A DNA stretch of 64,000 nucleotides from Flavobacterium branchiarum (GCF_030409845.1 NZ_JAUFQQ010000003.1:2418001-2482000); one strand, 5' to 3'; shown: positions 16,874 through 25,881, numbered from the stretch's first letter. Numbers and translations are program-made. The notes: generated from the letters alone by a model not told the origin.

Positions 16874-16916
16874 AAAGAAAGACCCAATGAACGCAATGCT
16901 CATTGGGTCTTTCTTT
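16874..16916. terminator. Strong bidirectional hairpin after the Nudix gene
   Basis: A perfect 17-base stem AAAGAAAGACCCAATGA / TCATTGGGTCTTTCTTT encloses a nine-base loop. It lies about 105 bases downstream of the minus-strand Nudix gene. Confidence 0.8.
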
Positions 16917-17020
16917 GTATGGTGGCACGCCCAAATTCTGTTTAATAAATTAACGGAAAGTGCGAAATCAATTTTAATATTTAATGTAAAACGTTGAATT
17001 TCATATTCCTATTTACATTG

Positions 17021-17629
17021 TTATTTCAATTGTATTTTATCTTCTTCCTGAAACAATAATTTGATGTTTTCGTAGGAATTTTTTAACGCTTCTTTTATTT
17101 GAACTGGATTTAACCAAGCTACTTTTTCGATTCCTTCTTCTAATTGTCCTTGTGGAGTTCCTTTAAAATCGGATTGCATTTCGAACCAATGCGTGATTTT
17201 TAATTTATATTTTCCGTTACGCTTAAAAACGTGGTAGGTTTTCTGTAATTTGTTGGTAATTGTTAATTTTCCAACTCCAGTTTCCTCTTCTACCTCACGC
17301 ATGGCGGTCTCTTCGATGGATTCTCCCTTCTCGATTCCTCCCTTTGGTAAGTCCCATTTTCCATTTCTGAAGATGAATAATACCTCGCCTTTTTTATTAT
17401 AAACAAGCCCTCCTCCTGCTTTATTCACAGGAATTTTTGACTTTAACGTTTTCATAATTTCCTTCTCGTCAGGGTGATATAAATATGCTGCCTGAATTTT
17501 ATTTTGGAACATTTTAACGATAATTTGCTCTATGTCAATACTTTCTAACAAGAACAATTGAAAATTAGTCTCTTTGGAGATTTCATTTGTCAAAAAAAGT
17601 GGTTTGTCGTTCACAAAAACTTTATACAT
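17021..17629 (-). CDS. Nudix hydrolase
   Basis: This 202-residue protein carries a complete Nudix box, GGIEKGESIEETAMREVEEETG (about residues 97-118, first 20 cited by key residues G, E, RE, EE, G), the metal-binding and catalytic helix for hydrolysis of nucleoside diphosphate derivatives. About 65 residues precede the Nudix fold and form a separate N-terminal domain typical of the Flavobacteriaceae form. The real substrate is unknown. It is divergent from pyrE, with only seven bases between the two ATGs, so their promoters must overlap coding sequence. Confidence 0.9.
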   Translation of the reverse strand: MYKVFVNDKPLFLTNEISKETNFQLFLLESIDIEQIIVKMFQNKIQAAYLYHPDEKEIMKTLKSKIPVNKAGGGLVYNKKGEVLFIFRNGKWDLPKGGIEKGESIEETAMREVEEETGVGKLTITNKLQKTYHVFKRNGKYKLKITHWFEMQSDFKGTPQGQLEEGIEKVAWLNPVQIKEALKNSYENIKLLFQEEDKIQLK

Positions 17630-17632
17630 TTG
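17603..17632 (+). promoter_or_regulatory. pyrE promoter (near-leaderless)
   Basis: TTTG (17603-17606), 18 bases, then TACATTTG (17625-17632) match both Bacteroidota promoter elements. Transcription is expected to start about four bases later, practically at the pyrE ATG (17637). The -7 element covers the start codon of the divergent Nudix gene. Confidence 0.65.
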
Positions 17633-17636
17633 TACT

Positions 17637-18281
17637 ATGATTTTTAATAAAGATACTGCCGAAAAAACAGCCGAATTGCTTTTGCAAATAAATGCAATTA
17701 AATTGAATCCAGGAAATCCTTTTACATGGGCTTCGGGATGGAAATCACCTATTTATTGTGATAACAGGCTAATTCTCTCATTTCCAAGCATCAGAAATTA
17801 TGTTAGAGATGAGTTTGCTAAGAACATTGAAAAACAATTTGGTAAGCCAGATGTAATCGCTGGAGTCGCTACAGGTGCCATTGGTATTGGTATTCTTGTT
17901 GCAGAAAGCTTAGGATTACCGTTTGTATATGTTAGACCAGAACCTAAAAAACACGGAAGACAAAATCAAGTTGAAGGTTTTTTACAAAAGGGACAAAATG
18001 TTGTTGTTGTTGAAGATTTAATAAGCACTGGAAATAGTAGTTTGCTTGCTGTTGAAGCTTTACGTAATGCTGGAGCCAATATTAAAGGGATGGCTGCAAT
18101 ATTTACTTATGGCTTTGATGTTGCTGAGAAAAACTTTAAGGATGCTAATATCGACTTATACACATTGAGTAACTATTCGAATTTATTAAACCTTGCTGTG
18201 GCTAAAAAATACATTCCCGAGAATGATTTAGTTACGTTACAGGAATGGAATGTAAACCCAGCTTCTTGGAAACAAGATTAA
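17637..18281 (+). CDS. pyrE: Orotate phosphoribosyltransferase
   Basis: This 214-residue enzyme makes OMP from orotate and PRPP in pyrimidine synthesis. It has FTWASGWKSPIYCDNR near the N-terminus (substrate loop), the flexible-loop segment RPEPKKHGRQNQVEG (about 101-115) and the PRPP motif VVVVEDLISTGNS (about 123-135). The start at MIFNKD is preferred because upstream codons overlap the promoter and the divergent gene. It is followed closely by an SRPBCC protein, possibly in one transcript. The product length is normal for PyrE. Confidence 0.95.
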   Translation: MIFNKDTAEKTAELLLQINAIKLNPGNPFTWASGWKSPIYCDNRLILSFPSIRNYVRDEFAKNIEKQFGKPDVIAGVATGAIGIGILVAESLGLPFVYVRPEPKKHGRQNQVEGFLQKGQNVVVVEDLISTGNSSLLAVEALRNAGANIKGMAAIFTYGFDVAEKNFKDANIDLYTLSNYSNLLNLAVAKKYIPENDLVTLQEWNVNPASWKQD

Positions 18282-18331
18282 TTTTTTAAAAATACAATTT
18301 CTGATTCTTCAGAATATAAACACCAATAAAT

Positions 18332-18724
18332 ATGAACTTAGAAAGTCCTAAAGTTACTGTTCAGAAATCGGCTCAAGAATTATTTGATTTATTGAGTGAT
18401 GTAAGAAATTTTGAAAAATTAATGCCCGACAATATTGCTAAATTTGAAGTAATTGGCGAAGATGCATTTATTTTTGGTCTAAAAGGTATGCCGGAAATAA
18501 AATTAAAAATGAAAGAAAAAACAGCTCCAAGCAAAATTGTTTTGGGTGCTGCTAGCGATAAACTTCCATTTACATTGGTGTCTAACATTGAAACAGTTTC
18601 TGAGACTTCTAGTGCTGTGAAACTTGATTTTGAAGGAGAATTTAATCCGATGATGGCAATGATGATAAAAGGACCTATCGGAAAGTTTATTGAAACTCTT
18701 GCCAATAACATGACAAAACTATAA
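18332..18724 (+). CDS. SRPBCC-family protein
   Basis: The 130-residue protein reads as a single START-like (SRPBCC/polyketide-cyclase) domain: an N-terminal strand KVTVQKSAQELFDLLSDVRN, FEKLMPDNIAKFEV, and a C-terminal helix GPIGKFIETLANNMTKL that would close the ligand cavity. Such folds bind hydrophobic ligands; the ligand is unknown. It lies 50 bases after pyrE and before a strong terminator, so it is probably cotranscribed with pyrE, an arrangement I have seen as common in Flavobacteriaceae (from memory). Confidence 0.8.
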   Translation: MNLESPKVTVQKSAQELFDLLSDVRNFEKLMPDNIAKFEVIGEDAFIFGLKGMPEIKLKMKEKTAPSKIVLGAASDKLPFTLVSNIETVSETSSAVKLDFEGEFNPMMAMMIKGPIGKFIETLANNMTKL

Positions 18725-18750
18725 TTGTTAATTGTCTACCTATAAAATTT

Positions 18751-18779
18751 AAGTCCGATTGAGAAATCGGACTTTTTTT
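18751..18779 (+). terminator. Intrinsic terminator of pyrE-SRPBCC unit
   Basis: The stem AAGTCCGATT / AATCGGACTT is followed by TTTTTTT. The rest of the gap to 19061 is AT-rich with no feature seen. Confidence 0.9.
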
Positions 18780-19061
18780 GTGCCCATTTTTTTTCACGCC
18801 CCTTAATTTTTCTAAAAAACAAACTTCTAATTATCTCTAATTCATTAAACGTATTAAAAAATCCCAACCACAATCTACATAAAACCACTGAGACTTTGCA
18901 ATTTTAAACCTAATAACCACAAAACTCTTGCACCTTTGCTCCTTTACTTCTTTGCACCTTAAAAAAACAACCCATCCTTAAAAAACCGCAATTCAGTAAT
19001 AAAATTTATGCAGAAATATAAAATTATCCGAAGTTTGAACCATTAACTAAAAAACCTAAAA

Positions 19062-19718
19062 ATGGAACTAACTATCAAGATTTTAATTTACATTCATGCC
19101 TTCTTCGGAGGAATCGGACTTATCACAGGAATTGGAAGTGTAATGGTAAAAAAAGGAAACACATTGCATAAAAAAATGGGAAAACTATTCTCTATCGGAA
19201 TGTTTACCAGTTCAATTCTGTCGCTTATTGTTTGTTTATTCCCTGGACATCATAATGTTTTTTTATTCTTGATTGGGCTATTTACCATATATCTTGTAAT
19301 TTCAGGAAACAGAGCATTAGCTTTTAAAACTAAAGTTGAAGCTGATTTGATTGACAAACTTACATCAGGAACGATGCTTTTTTTCTCTGTCATAATGATA
19401 ACATTAGGAATATACTGTCAGTTGAATAACATTGAGAATGGAATATTATTCACATTCTTTGGTGGATTTGGGTTTTATATGACCGTTAAAGATTTTATAT
19501 ATTTCAGAAATCTTTCAGATAAAAATAAAAGCTGGTTATCTAAACATATAGGAAAAATGATTGGAGCACTTATCGCCTCTGTAACTGCGTTTATTGTTGC
19601 TGGATTAGGTATTGGCAATATCATTACATGGATAACACCGTCTATTCTAGGAACAATTTATATTATATACTGGAATAGAAAACTGAATCCTAAAAAACTT
19701 AAGCCTGTAAATATTTAA
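19062..19718 (+). CDS. Multi-pass membrane protein, DUF2306-like
   Basis: The 218-residue protein has about seven hydrophobic segments and charged histidine-bearing turns: IHAFFGGIGLITGIGSVMVKK then GNTLHKKMGKLFSIGMF near residue 35, GHHNVFLF near residue 68, and a C-terminal KHIGKMIGALIASVTAF. The early His and HKKMGK pattern resembles DUF2306-type proteins, where the histidines may bind haem or metal; that is not established. It is monocistronic with no informative neighbour. Confidence 0.6.
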   Translation: MELTIKILIYIHAFFGGIGLITGIGSVMVKKGNTLHKKMGKLFSIGMFTSSILSLIVCLFPGHHNVFLFLIGLFTIYLVISGNRALAFKTKVEADLIDKLTSGTMLFFSVIMITLGIYCQLNNIENGILFTFFGGFGFYMTVKDFIYFRNLSDKNKSWLSKHIGKMIGALIASVTAFIVAGLGIGNIITWITPSILGTIYIIYWNRKLNPKKLKPVNI

Positions 19719-19849
19719 AACAAAGATCCTTCAATACAAAATTACAGACTGCATACTTTTTAAAATAAAAGCCTAATTTTCTGTTCTCAAAGCCATAAAG
19801 AAGTACGATATGTATTCTCTTTATGGCTTTAAAATTTAATTGACTCTGA

Positions 19850-20498
19850 ACTTTTTAACACAGCCTCAAAACCTTTGAACCTTCATTTATTGGTACTATT
19901 TCTCGCTAAGACGCAGAATCGCAAAGTTTTTTCGCAAACATATCTTTGAACCTTTCCCACTTTGAACCTTTGAACCTCTGCTACTTTCCTACTTTGAACG
20001 TTTGTCTCTTTCAGACCTGAACCTTCATTTATCGATACTTTTTCTCGCAAAGACGCAGAATCGCAAAGTTTTTTCGCAAACATATCTTTGAACCTTTCCT
20101 ACTCTGAACCTTTGAACCTCTGCTACTTTCCTTCTTTGAACGTTTGTCCCTTTCAGACCTGAACCTTCATTTATCGATACTTTTTCTCGCAAAGACACAG
20201 AATCGCAAAGTTTGTTCGCCGACATATCTCGGAACTGTTCCTACCTTGAACCTCTGCCACTTTCAACTCTGAACCTTCCTTTATTGATTCTATTTCACGA
20301 TAAGACGCAGAATCGCAAAGTTTGTTCGCCAACATATCTCTGAACCTTTCCTACTTTGAACCTTTGTCGCTTTCAACTCTGAACTTACATTTATTGGTAC
20401 TATTTCTCGCAAAGACGCAGAATCGCAAAGTTTGTTCGCCAACATATCTCTGAACCTTTCCTACTTTGAACCTTTGAACCTCTGAACCTCTGAACCTC
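19850..20498. repeat. Tandem array of 142-bp and 110-bp units (five copies)
   Basis: The segment AAAGACGCAGAATCGCAAAG recurs near 19912, 20054, 20196, 20306 and 20416. Spacing is 142, 142, 110 and 110 bases, so the last units have lost about 32 bases. Units also contain AACCTTCATTTATCGATAC and runs of CTTTGAACC. Two similar 66-codon frames on the minus strand repeat with the period and are not genes. The array runs right up to the 3' end of birA. Confidence 0.9.
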
Positions 20499-21227
20499 CT
20501 AGTAAAGCATCTGTATTTCTTTTATTTCAAATTCAGACACAGAATCATCTTCTAATAAAACTTGTAGCTTACCTATTGGAGAAATACCTTGAATAATTCC
20601 CATGAAATTTTGATTATCTAAGTTTTTAAATGGCATCGGAATTCCTTTTCTGAATAATTTATTGAAATATTCGTCCCAAAATAAATCTGAATGCTCATTC
20701 CAGAGTAAAATTTTCTCTTTAATCTTCTTTACAATCAAAATAACAAGCTCTTCTTTGTTAAATTCGGCATCAGAAATCACTGCTAAAGAAGTCGCATTTG
20801 GTAAATTTTGAAAATTTATTTGATTAACATTTAATCCTAAACCAACTACTGACACGATAGATCCATCACTTTTGAGAGTGTTTTCTATCAAAATGCCACC
20901 GAGTTTTTTATTATATGACATAATGTCGTTTGGCCATTTTATACTTAAATCAGGAATATTTAATTCTTCTAAAGTTTTTATTACTGATAACGAAATAATA
21001 ATATTCAAATTAAAAACTTCTTCATTACCCAGCAAGAAATCTCTAACCAACACACTCATTATTAAATTCTTACCAATTTCAGAACGCCAAACTGCGCCCA
21101 TTTGCCCTTTGCCTTTTGTTTGATTTTCGGCAGTAACAACAGTATAATTCTCAAGTTCTTGTTGGCTACTTAATGATTTTAAGAACTCATTTGTTGAATC
21201 TATGGCATCGAGTTTGATTAGTTTCAT
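20499..21227 (-). CDS. birA: Biotin--[acetyl-CoA-carboxylase] ligase
   Basis: This 242-residue enzyme activates biotin with ATP and attaches it to biotin carboxyl carrier protein. The BPL signature is ENQTKGKGQMGAVW (about residues 34-47; GKGQMG replaces the common GRGRRG), with KWPNDIM near residue 98, KLGGILIE and VVGLGLNVN. There is no N-terminal winged helix, so unlike E. coli BirA it is a ligase only. It diverges from rsfS, and the gene's 3' end abuts a repeat array without an obvious terminator. Confidence 0.92.
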   Translation of the reverse strand: MKLIKLDAIDSTNEFLKSLSSQQELENYTVVTAENQTKGKGQMGAVWRSEIGKNLIMSVLVRDFLLGNEEVFNLNIIISLSVIKTLEELNIPDLSIKWPNDIMSYNKKLGGILIENTLKSDGSIVSVVGLGLNVNQINFQNLPNATSLAVISDAEFNKEELVILIVKKIKEKILLWNEHSDLFWDEYFNKLFRKGIPMPFKNLDNQNFMGIIQGISPIGKLQVLLEDDSVSEFEIKEIQMLY

Positions 21228-21267
21228 GTAAATAATTTATATAACTTAATTTAATATTTTGTTAAGG

Positions 21268-21299
21268 TTCAAAAATAATCACAAAAATTGGTAACTTTA
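21268..21299 (+). promoter_or_regulatory. Promoter of rsfS-ftsH
   Basis: TTTG (21268-21271), 20 bases, then TAACTTTA (21292-21299, one mismatch to TAnnTTTG), 21 bases before the rsfS ATG. Confidence 0.6.
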
Positions 21300-21320
21300 C
21301 AAACTCATATAAAATAATTC

Positions 21321-21692
21321 ATGGCGAAAAAGACTGTTAATAATGATGTTCTGTTAGCGAACATAATTAAAGGAATCGAAGAAGTAAAAGGAAATGATAT
21401 TAGTATCTTGGACTTAAGGGAAATAGACGCAGCGGTTTGCGATTATTTCATCGTATGCAACGGAAATTCAAATACCCAAGTTAACGCCATCGTAGGCTCA
21501 ATTCAAAAAACTGTATCAAAAGAACTAAAAGACAAACCTTGGCATGTAGAAGGAACCGATAACGCAGAGTGGGTTCTTATCGATTACGTGCATATTGTTG
21601 TTCACGTATTTCAAAAACACATTCGAGAATACTATAATATCGAGAGTCTTTGGGGAGATGCCAAAATAACTACAATCGAAAACAAATACTAA
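21321..21692 (+). CDS. rsfS: Ribosomal silencing factor RsfS
   Basis: The 123-residue protein is of the RsfS/Iojap family, which binds uL14 on the large subunit and blocks subunit joining in starvation. Typical stretches are DLREIDAAVCDYFIVCNGNS, HVEGTDNAEWVLIDYVHIVV and VFQKHIREYYNIESLWGDA. It is 15 bases upstream of ftsH and probably cotranscribed with it, an arrangement found in many Bacteroidota. Confidence 0.95.
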   Translation: MAKKTVNNDVLLANIIKGIEEVKGNDISILDLREIDAAVCDYFIVCNGNSNTQVNAIVGSIQKTVSKELKDKPWHVEGTDNAEWVLIDYVHIVVHVFQKHIREYYNIESLWGDAKITTIENKY

Positions 21693-21707
21693 AGAAACAT
21701 TCTTCAA

Positions 21708-23633
21708 ATGGCTAAAGATAATAATCCAACCCCGAGTAAATTTAAAATAAGTCCTTGGTTAATTTATACCGCAATACTTTTAATATTTTTATTTATCAGT
21801 TTTGCAACCGGAGGATCAAGTTTACAAGAGCCTGCTCAATTAACTTCTTCTAAGTTTAATGACTTATTAGATAAAGGAGAAATTGAAAAAGTTATTGTAT
21901 ACAATAAAGCTGAAGCTGAAGTGTATCTTACTGCTGCTGCACTTAAGGATCCAGCGCAAAAAAAAGTATCTAAAGATATATTTGACAGACCAAACAAAGG
22001 TCCTCACTATACTTTAGAAATTGGTAATGACCAAATCTTTCAAACAAAATTAGAAAAAGCAGTTACTGAAAAGAAATTGAAAGATTATGATTTTGTTCAA
22101 AAAAATAACTGGACTGACATTTTAGTTGGTCTACTTCCAATAATCATTCTTGTTGGAGTTTGGATATTCATAATGAGAAAAATGTCAGGCGGCGGAAGCG
22201 GTGGTGGCGGTCAAATTTTCAACATTGGAAAATCTAAAGCAAAACTTTTTGACGAAAAAACAGATATCAAAACTACATTTAAAGATGTAGCTGGTTTAGA
22301 AGGTGCAAAAGAAGAAATACAAGAAATTGTAGAATTCTTAAAAAATCCAGAAAAGTACACTAACTTAGGAGGTAAAATACCTAAAGGAGCATTACTAGTA
22401 GGACCTCCTGGAACAGGAAAAACATTATTAGCAAAAGCAGTTGCCGGCGAAGCACAAGTACCATTTTTCTCATTATCAGGTTCTGATTTTGTTGAAATGT
22501 TTGTAGGTGTTGGAGCTTCACGTGTACGTGATTTGTTTAAACAAGCCAAAGAAAAATCTCCAGCGATCATTTTTATTGATGAAATCGATGCTGTAGGTAG
22601 AGCTCGTGGAAAAAGCAATATGTCAGGTGGTAATGACGAAAGAGAAAATACATTGAACCAATTACTAACAGAAATGGATGGTTTTGGAACAAACTCTAAC
22701 GTAATCGTACTAGCTGCAACAAACAGAGCTGATGTTTTAGACAAAGCTTTGATGCGTGCAGGACGTTTTGACAGACAAATCTTTGTAGACTTACCAGACA
22801 TTCGTGAAAGAGCAGAAATCTTCCAAGTACACTTAGCTCCTTTGAAAAAAGTAGAAGGTCTTGATTTAGATTTCTTAGCAAAACAAACTCCAGGATTCTC
22901 TGGAGCAGACATTGCTAACGTTTGTAACGAAGCAGCATTAATCGCCGCTAGAAACAATAAAACTGCTGTTGACAGACAAGATTTCCTTGATGCTGTAGAT
23001 AGAATTGTTGGTGGATTAGAAAAGAAAAACAAAATCATTACTCCAGAAGAGAAAAAAGCAATTGCAATTCACGAAGCAGGTCACGCTACTGTAAGCTGGA
23101 TGTTGGAACACGCAGCACCACTTATTAAGGTAACAATCGTACCTCGTGGACAAAGTTTAGGAGCTGCTTGGTACCTTCCAGAAGAAAGACAAATCGTGAG
23201 AACAGACCAAATGTTAGACGAAATGTGTGCTACTATGGGCGGAAGAGCTGCTGAAAAAGTAACTTTTGATCGAATTTCGACTGGTGCATTAAGCGATTTA
23301 GAAAAAGTTACACGCCAAGCTCGTGCGATGGTAACGATTTACGGATTGAATGAAAAAATCGGAAACGTTACTTATTACGATTCAACAGGACAAAGTGAAT
23401 ACAACTTCTCTAAACCGTATTCTGATGAGACTGCAAAAATTATTGATCAAGAAATATCAGAACTAATTGAAGGTCAATACCAAAGAGCAATCGATATCTT
23501 AGAAGAAAATAAAGACAAGCTAAATCAACTTGCTGAAATCCTGATTGAAAAAGAGGTTATTTTTAAAGATGACCTTGAAGCAATTTTCGGAAAACGTACA
23601 TTTGACAAAAATCTAGAAGAGGTAGTATCGTAA
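21708..23633 (+). CDS. ftsH: ATP-dependent zinc metalloprotease FtsH
   Basis: This 641-residue membrane AAA+ protease degrades unstable membrane and cytosolic proteins. Two transmembrane helices (about 17-36 and 138-158) enclose a small extracytoplasmic domain; a glycine-rich linker then leads to the AAA domain with Walker A GPPGTGKT (about 232), Walker B IIFIDEIDAVG and the second region of homology (TNRADVLDKALMRAGRFDRQ). The zinc site HEAGH is near residue 455 and the third ligand region follows in the C-terminal domain. Full length, no missing motif. A strong terminator follows. Confidence 0.97.
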   Translation: MAKDNNPTPSKFKISPWLIYTAILLIFLFISFATGGSSLQEPAQLTSSKFNDLLDKGEIEKVIVYNKAEAEVYLTAAALKDPAQKKVSKDIFDRPNKGPHYTLEIGNDQIFQTKLEKAVTEKKLKDYDFVQKNNWTDILVGLLPIIILVGVWIFIMRKMSGGGSGGGGQIFNIGKSKAKLFDEKTDIKTTFKDVAGLEGAKEEIQEIVEFLKNPEKYTNLGGKIPKGALLVGPPGTGKTLLAKAVAGEAQVPFFSLSGSDFVEMFVGVGASRVRDLFKQAKEKSPAIIFIDEIDAVGRARGKSNMSGGNDERENTLNQLLTEMDGFGTNSNVIVLAATNRADVLDKALMRAGRFDRQIFVDLPDIRERAEIFQVHLAPLKKVEGLDLDFLAKQTPGFSGADIANVCNEAALIAARNNKTAVDRQDFLDAVDRIVGGLEKKNKIITPEEKKAIAIHEAGHATVSWMLEHAAPLIKVTIVPRGQSLGAAWYLPEERQIVRTDQMLDEMCATMGGRAAEKVTFDRISTGALSDLEKVTRQARAMVTIYGLNEKIGNVTYYDSTGQSEYNFSKPYSDETAKIIDQEISELIEGQYQRAIDILEENKDKLNQLAEILIEKEVIFKDDLEAIFGKRTFDKNLEEVVS

Positions 23634-23660
23634 TACTACACAAATAATATAATTATTTTT

Positions 23661-23701
23661 AAAATCTTAATTCAAAAGCTACTTTTGAATTAAGATTTTT
23701 T
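23661..23701 (+). terminator. Intrinsic terminator of rsfS-ftsH
   Basis: The stem AAATCTTAATTCAAAAG / CTTTTGAATTAAGATTT has a three to four base loop and ends in TTTTTTT. Confidence 0.9.
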
Positions 23702-23709
23702 TATCTTTG
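23702..23709 (+). promoter_or_regulatory. Promoter -7 element of the LUD-cdsA-psd-ACBP operon
   Basis: TATCTTTG is a perfect TAnnTTTG, immediately after the ftsH terminator and 37 bases before the first ATG of the operon. Confidence 0.6.
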
Positions 23710-23746
23710 AACGTTTTCAATTAACACGTAAAACATTCCAACAATA

Positions 23747-24349
23747 ATGAGTTTTTTTAAAAAATTATTTGGCTCTAGCCATGATGAATCTGATGAGAAG
23801 AATCAGAGTGAATATAGCAATTCACAAGCTGACAATTCTCTTTCTATAGATGAGCAATTCATTTTTAATTTTAAGAAAAATGGAGGTAAGTTTTTATATT
23901 GTGAAAACACCAAAGAAGTAACGGAACAATTCGAAAACATCTTAGAAGAGAACGATTGGTTTGAAAGTGAAGTTATGTGTTTTGAGCCTGCATTATTTCA
24001 TCTACTTGACGAAAATAAATTAATCTATCAAAGCCCAGCTAATCCAAAATTTTTATTAGCTACTTGCGAAAACTTAATTGCAGATGAAGGAGCGATATTA
24101 TTTTCATCAAAACAAATCAAACAAAACAAACCAAACGAATTACCAGTAAACATTGTTATTATTGCAACTACAAGTCAAATCCTGACTGCTAAAAGCGATG
24201 GACTAAGTGCCATAAAACGTAAATACGAAAGAGACTACCCAACCAATATTACTACCATAAAATATTTCGAAAAAGCAAAAGAAGAAGATTTTACTCAATA
24301 CGGAAGTGTTGCTAAGAACTTATATTTATTGCTCTTAGAAGATCTATAA
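23747..24349 (+). CDS. LUD-domain (LutC/YkgG-like) protein
   Basis: The 200-residue cytoplasmic protein starts with a charged, low-complexity 35-residue segment and continues with an LUD fold, seen in LIADEGAILFSSKQI and LPVNIVIIATTSQIL, close to LutC proteins of lactate oxidation. The usual partners LutA and LutB (iron-sulfur proteins) are absent here. Instead it is the first gene of a phospholipid-synthesis operon, one base before cdsA, so a role in lactate use is doubtful and its function is best called unknown. Confidence 0.75.
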   Translation: MSFFKKLFGSSHDESDEKNQSEYSNSQADNSLSIDEQFIFNFKKNGGKFLYCENTKEVTEQFENILEENDWFESEVMCFEPALFHLLDENKLIYQSPANPKFLLATCENLIADEGAILFSSKQIKQNKPNELPVNIVIIATTSQILTAKSDGLSAIKRKYERDYPTNITTIKYFEKAKEEDFTQYGSVAKNLYLLLLEDL

Positions 24350-24350
24350 C

Positions 24351-25238
24351 ATGAATGAAACCCTCAAGAGAGCGCTATCAGGTGCTGTTTATATAGTACT
24401 ACTATTAACATCTATCCTGTTTTCAACGGAAAGTTTCATTATACTTTTCGGTGTTTTCCTAGTAATTGCAACTTACGAGTTTTGCAATCTAGCCAACATC
24501 AATAAAATATTTTCACTTTTATTTGTTTCCCTTCTATATTCTTCAGTTGCACTAATTAGCTTCTACAAAAATGAAACTGAAAATTACATTAATAAATTTC
24601 TAAAAGAAGAAATTAAATTTACTGTAAACATAGATCAACTAAACACTGTTTTATTAGTGATAACATTACTGGTATCAGTAAAATGCATTGTCTTTTTATT
24701 TGACGATACACAAACCATAAGCAGAACATCTAAATATATCTACTTATTAGGATACATTACACTCCCCTTTATTTTTATAACCAAAATTTCATTTGGAGTT
24801 AAAGATTATAATCCAAAAATCATCATTGGATTATTCATTCTTATATGGACAAATGATACTTTTGCCTATTTGGTAGGAAAGTCCATAGGAAAACATAAAT
24901 TATTTGAGCGCATTTCTCCAAAAAAAACCATAGAAGGTTTTTTAGGTGGACTTGTATTTGCTTGTTTTGCAGGCTTTTTAATTTCAAAATTATACATCAA
25001 ACCAAACCCAAATTTTAGCGATAAATCTATTTTAATATGGACAATTATCGCATTAATCGTTGGAGTTTTTGGTACTATTGGCGATTTAATTGAATCAAAA
25101 TTCAAAAGAGTAGCCGGAGTAAAAGATAGCGGAGCAATAATGCCAGGACACGGAGGCGTTTTAGATCGATTAGATAGTGTTATATTTGTAGCACCAATTG
25201 TATTTTTATTTTACCAAATTTTAAATTATGTTTCATAA
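24351..25238 (+). CDS. cdsA: Phosphatidate cytidylyltransferase
   Basis: This 295-residue integral membrane enzyme makes CDP-diacylglycerol from phosphatidate and CTP, the branch point to all phospholipids. It has eight or so hydrophobic segments and the C-terminal CDP-DAG synthase signature, here GAIMPGHGGVLDRLDSVIFVAP (key residues: Ser/Gly, PGHGG, D-R-D-S), preceded by SPKKTIEGFLGG. It overlaps psd by 11 bases, so synthesis of the two enzymes is coupled. Confidence 0.95.
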   Translation: MNETLKRALSGAVYIVLLLTSILFSTESFIILFGVFLVIATYEFCNLANINKIFSLLFVSLLYSSVALISFYKNETENYINKFLKEEIKFTVNIDQLNTVLLVITLLVSVKCIVFLFDDTQTISRTSKYIYLLGYITLPFIFITKISFGVKDYNPKIIIGLFILIWTNDTFAYLVGKSIGKHKLFERISPKKTIEGFLGGLVFACFAGFLISKLYIKPNPNFSDKSILIWTIIALIVGVFGTIGDLIESKFKRVAGVKDSGAIMPGHGGVLDRLDSVIFVAPIVFLFYQILNYVS

Positions 25239-25881
25239 AGAAGGAACCCAATCCATTTTATTAGGCACTATATTCGTTAGTGTTGTACTTTTATTAACTG
25301 ATCATTTTATTGACACCAATTGGATCAAAATGATTATTCAGTTTAGTGCATTATTGCTACTAATCATCATCTTGCAGTTTTTTAGAAACCCAAAAAGAAC
25401 TGTAATAAAAGACATCAATCAAATTCTTGCTCCAGTTGACGGAAAAGTTGTTGTAATTGAAGAAGTTTACGAAGGAGAATATTTTAAAGACAAACGTCTT
25501 CAAATTTCTATTTTCATGTCACCAATCAATGTACACGTAACTCGTTATGGATTAGGTGGAATTGTAAAATTTAGCAAATACCACCCAGGTAAATTCTTAG
25601 TTGCATGGCATCCAAAAGCAAGTGAAGAAAACGAAAGAACAACAGTTGTAATCGAAAATAAATCTTTCGGAGAGGTTTTATACAGACAAATTGCTGGAGC
25701 TTTGGCTCGCCGTATTGTAAATTACGCACAAGAAGGAATGCAAGTAGAACAAGGTACAGATGCTGGTTTTATTAAATTTGGCTCAAGAGTCGATATTTTC
25801 TTACCTTTGGGTACACCAATCAATGTTGTATTAAACCAAAAAGCAATTGGAGGTAAAACAATTATTGCTACAAAAGCTTAA
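25228..25881 (+). CDS. psd: Phosphatidylserine decarboxylase
   Basis: The 217-residue proenzyme converts phosphatidylserine to phosphatidylethanolamine. Two N-terminal hydrophobic segments (about 8-50) precede the decarboxylase core with APVDGKVV, SPINVHVTRYG and the self-cleavage site in FIKFGSRVD, where cleavage before Ser yields the pyruvoyl group. This is the short class of bacterial Psd with a GS site in place of LGST. Its end overlaps the next gene by one base (TAATG). Confidence 0.93.
   Translation: MFHKEGTQSILLGTIFVSVVLLLTDHFIDTNWIKMIIQFSALLLLIIILQFFRNPKRTVIKDINQILAPVDGKVVVIEEVYEGEYFKDKRLQISIFMSPINVHVTRYGLGGIVKFSKYHPGKFLVAWHPKASEENERTTVVIENKSFGEVLYRQIAGALARRIVNYAQEGMQVEQGTDAGFIKFGSRVDIFLPLGTPINVVLNQKAIGGKTIIATKA

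Noticed and set aside
16814..16916. Signal-recognition-particle RNA
   Set aside because: GAAGGAAGC-like letters are present, but the rest of the SRP RNA structure is not, and the strong hairpin next to it is a terminator.
19883..20225. Two similar 66-codon minus-strand frames
   Set aside because: They are copies of each other only because the 142-bp unit repeats; base composition and lack of promoter argue against coding.
22211..23038. A 275-codon frame antisense to ftsH
   Set aside because: It runs opposite to the strongly conserved ftsH coding sequence and shows no motif; long antisense frames are expected there.
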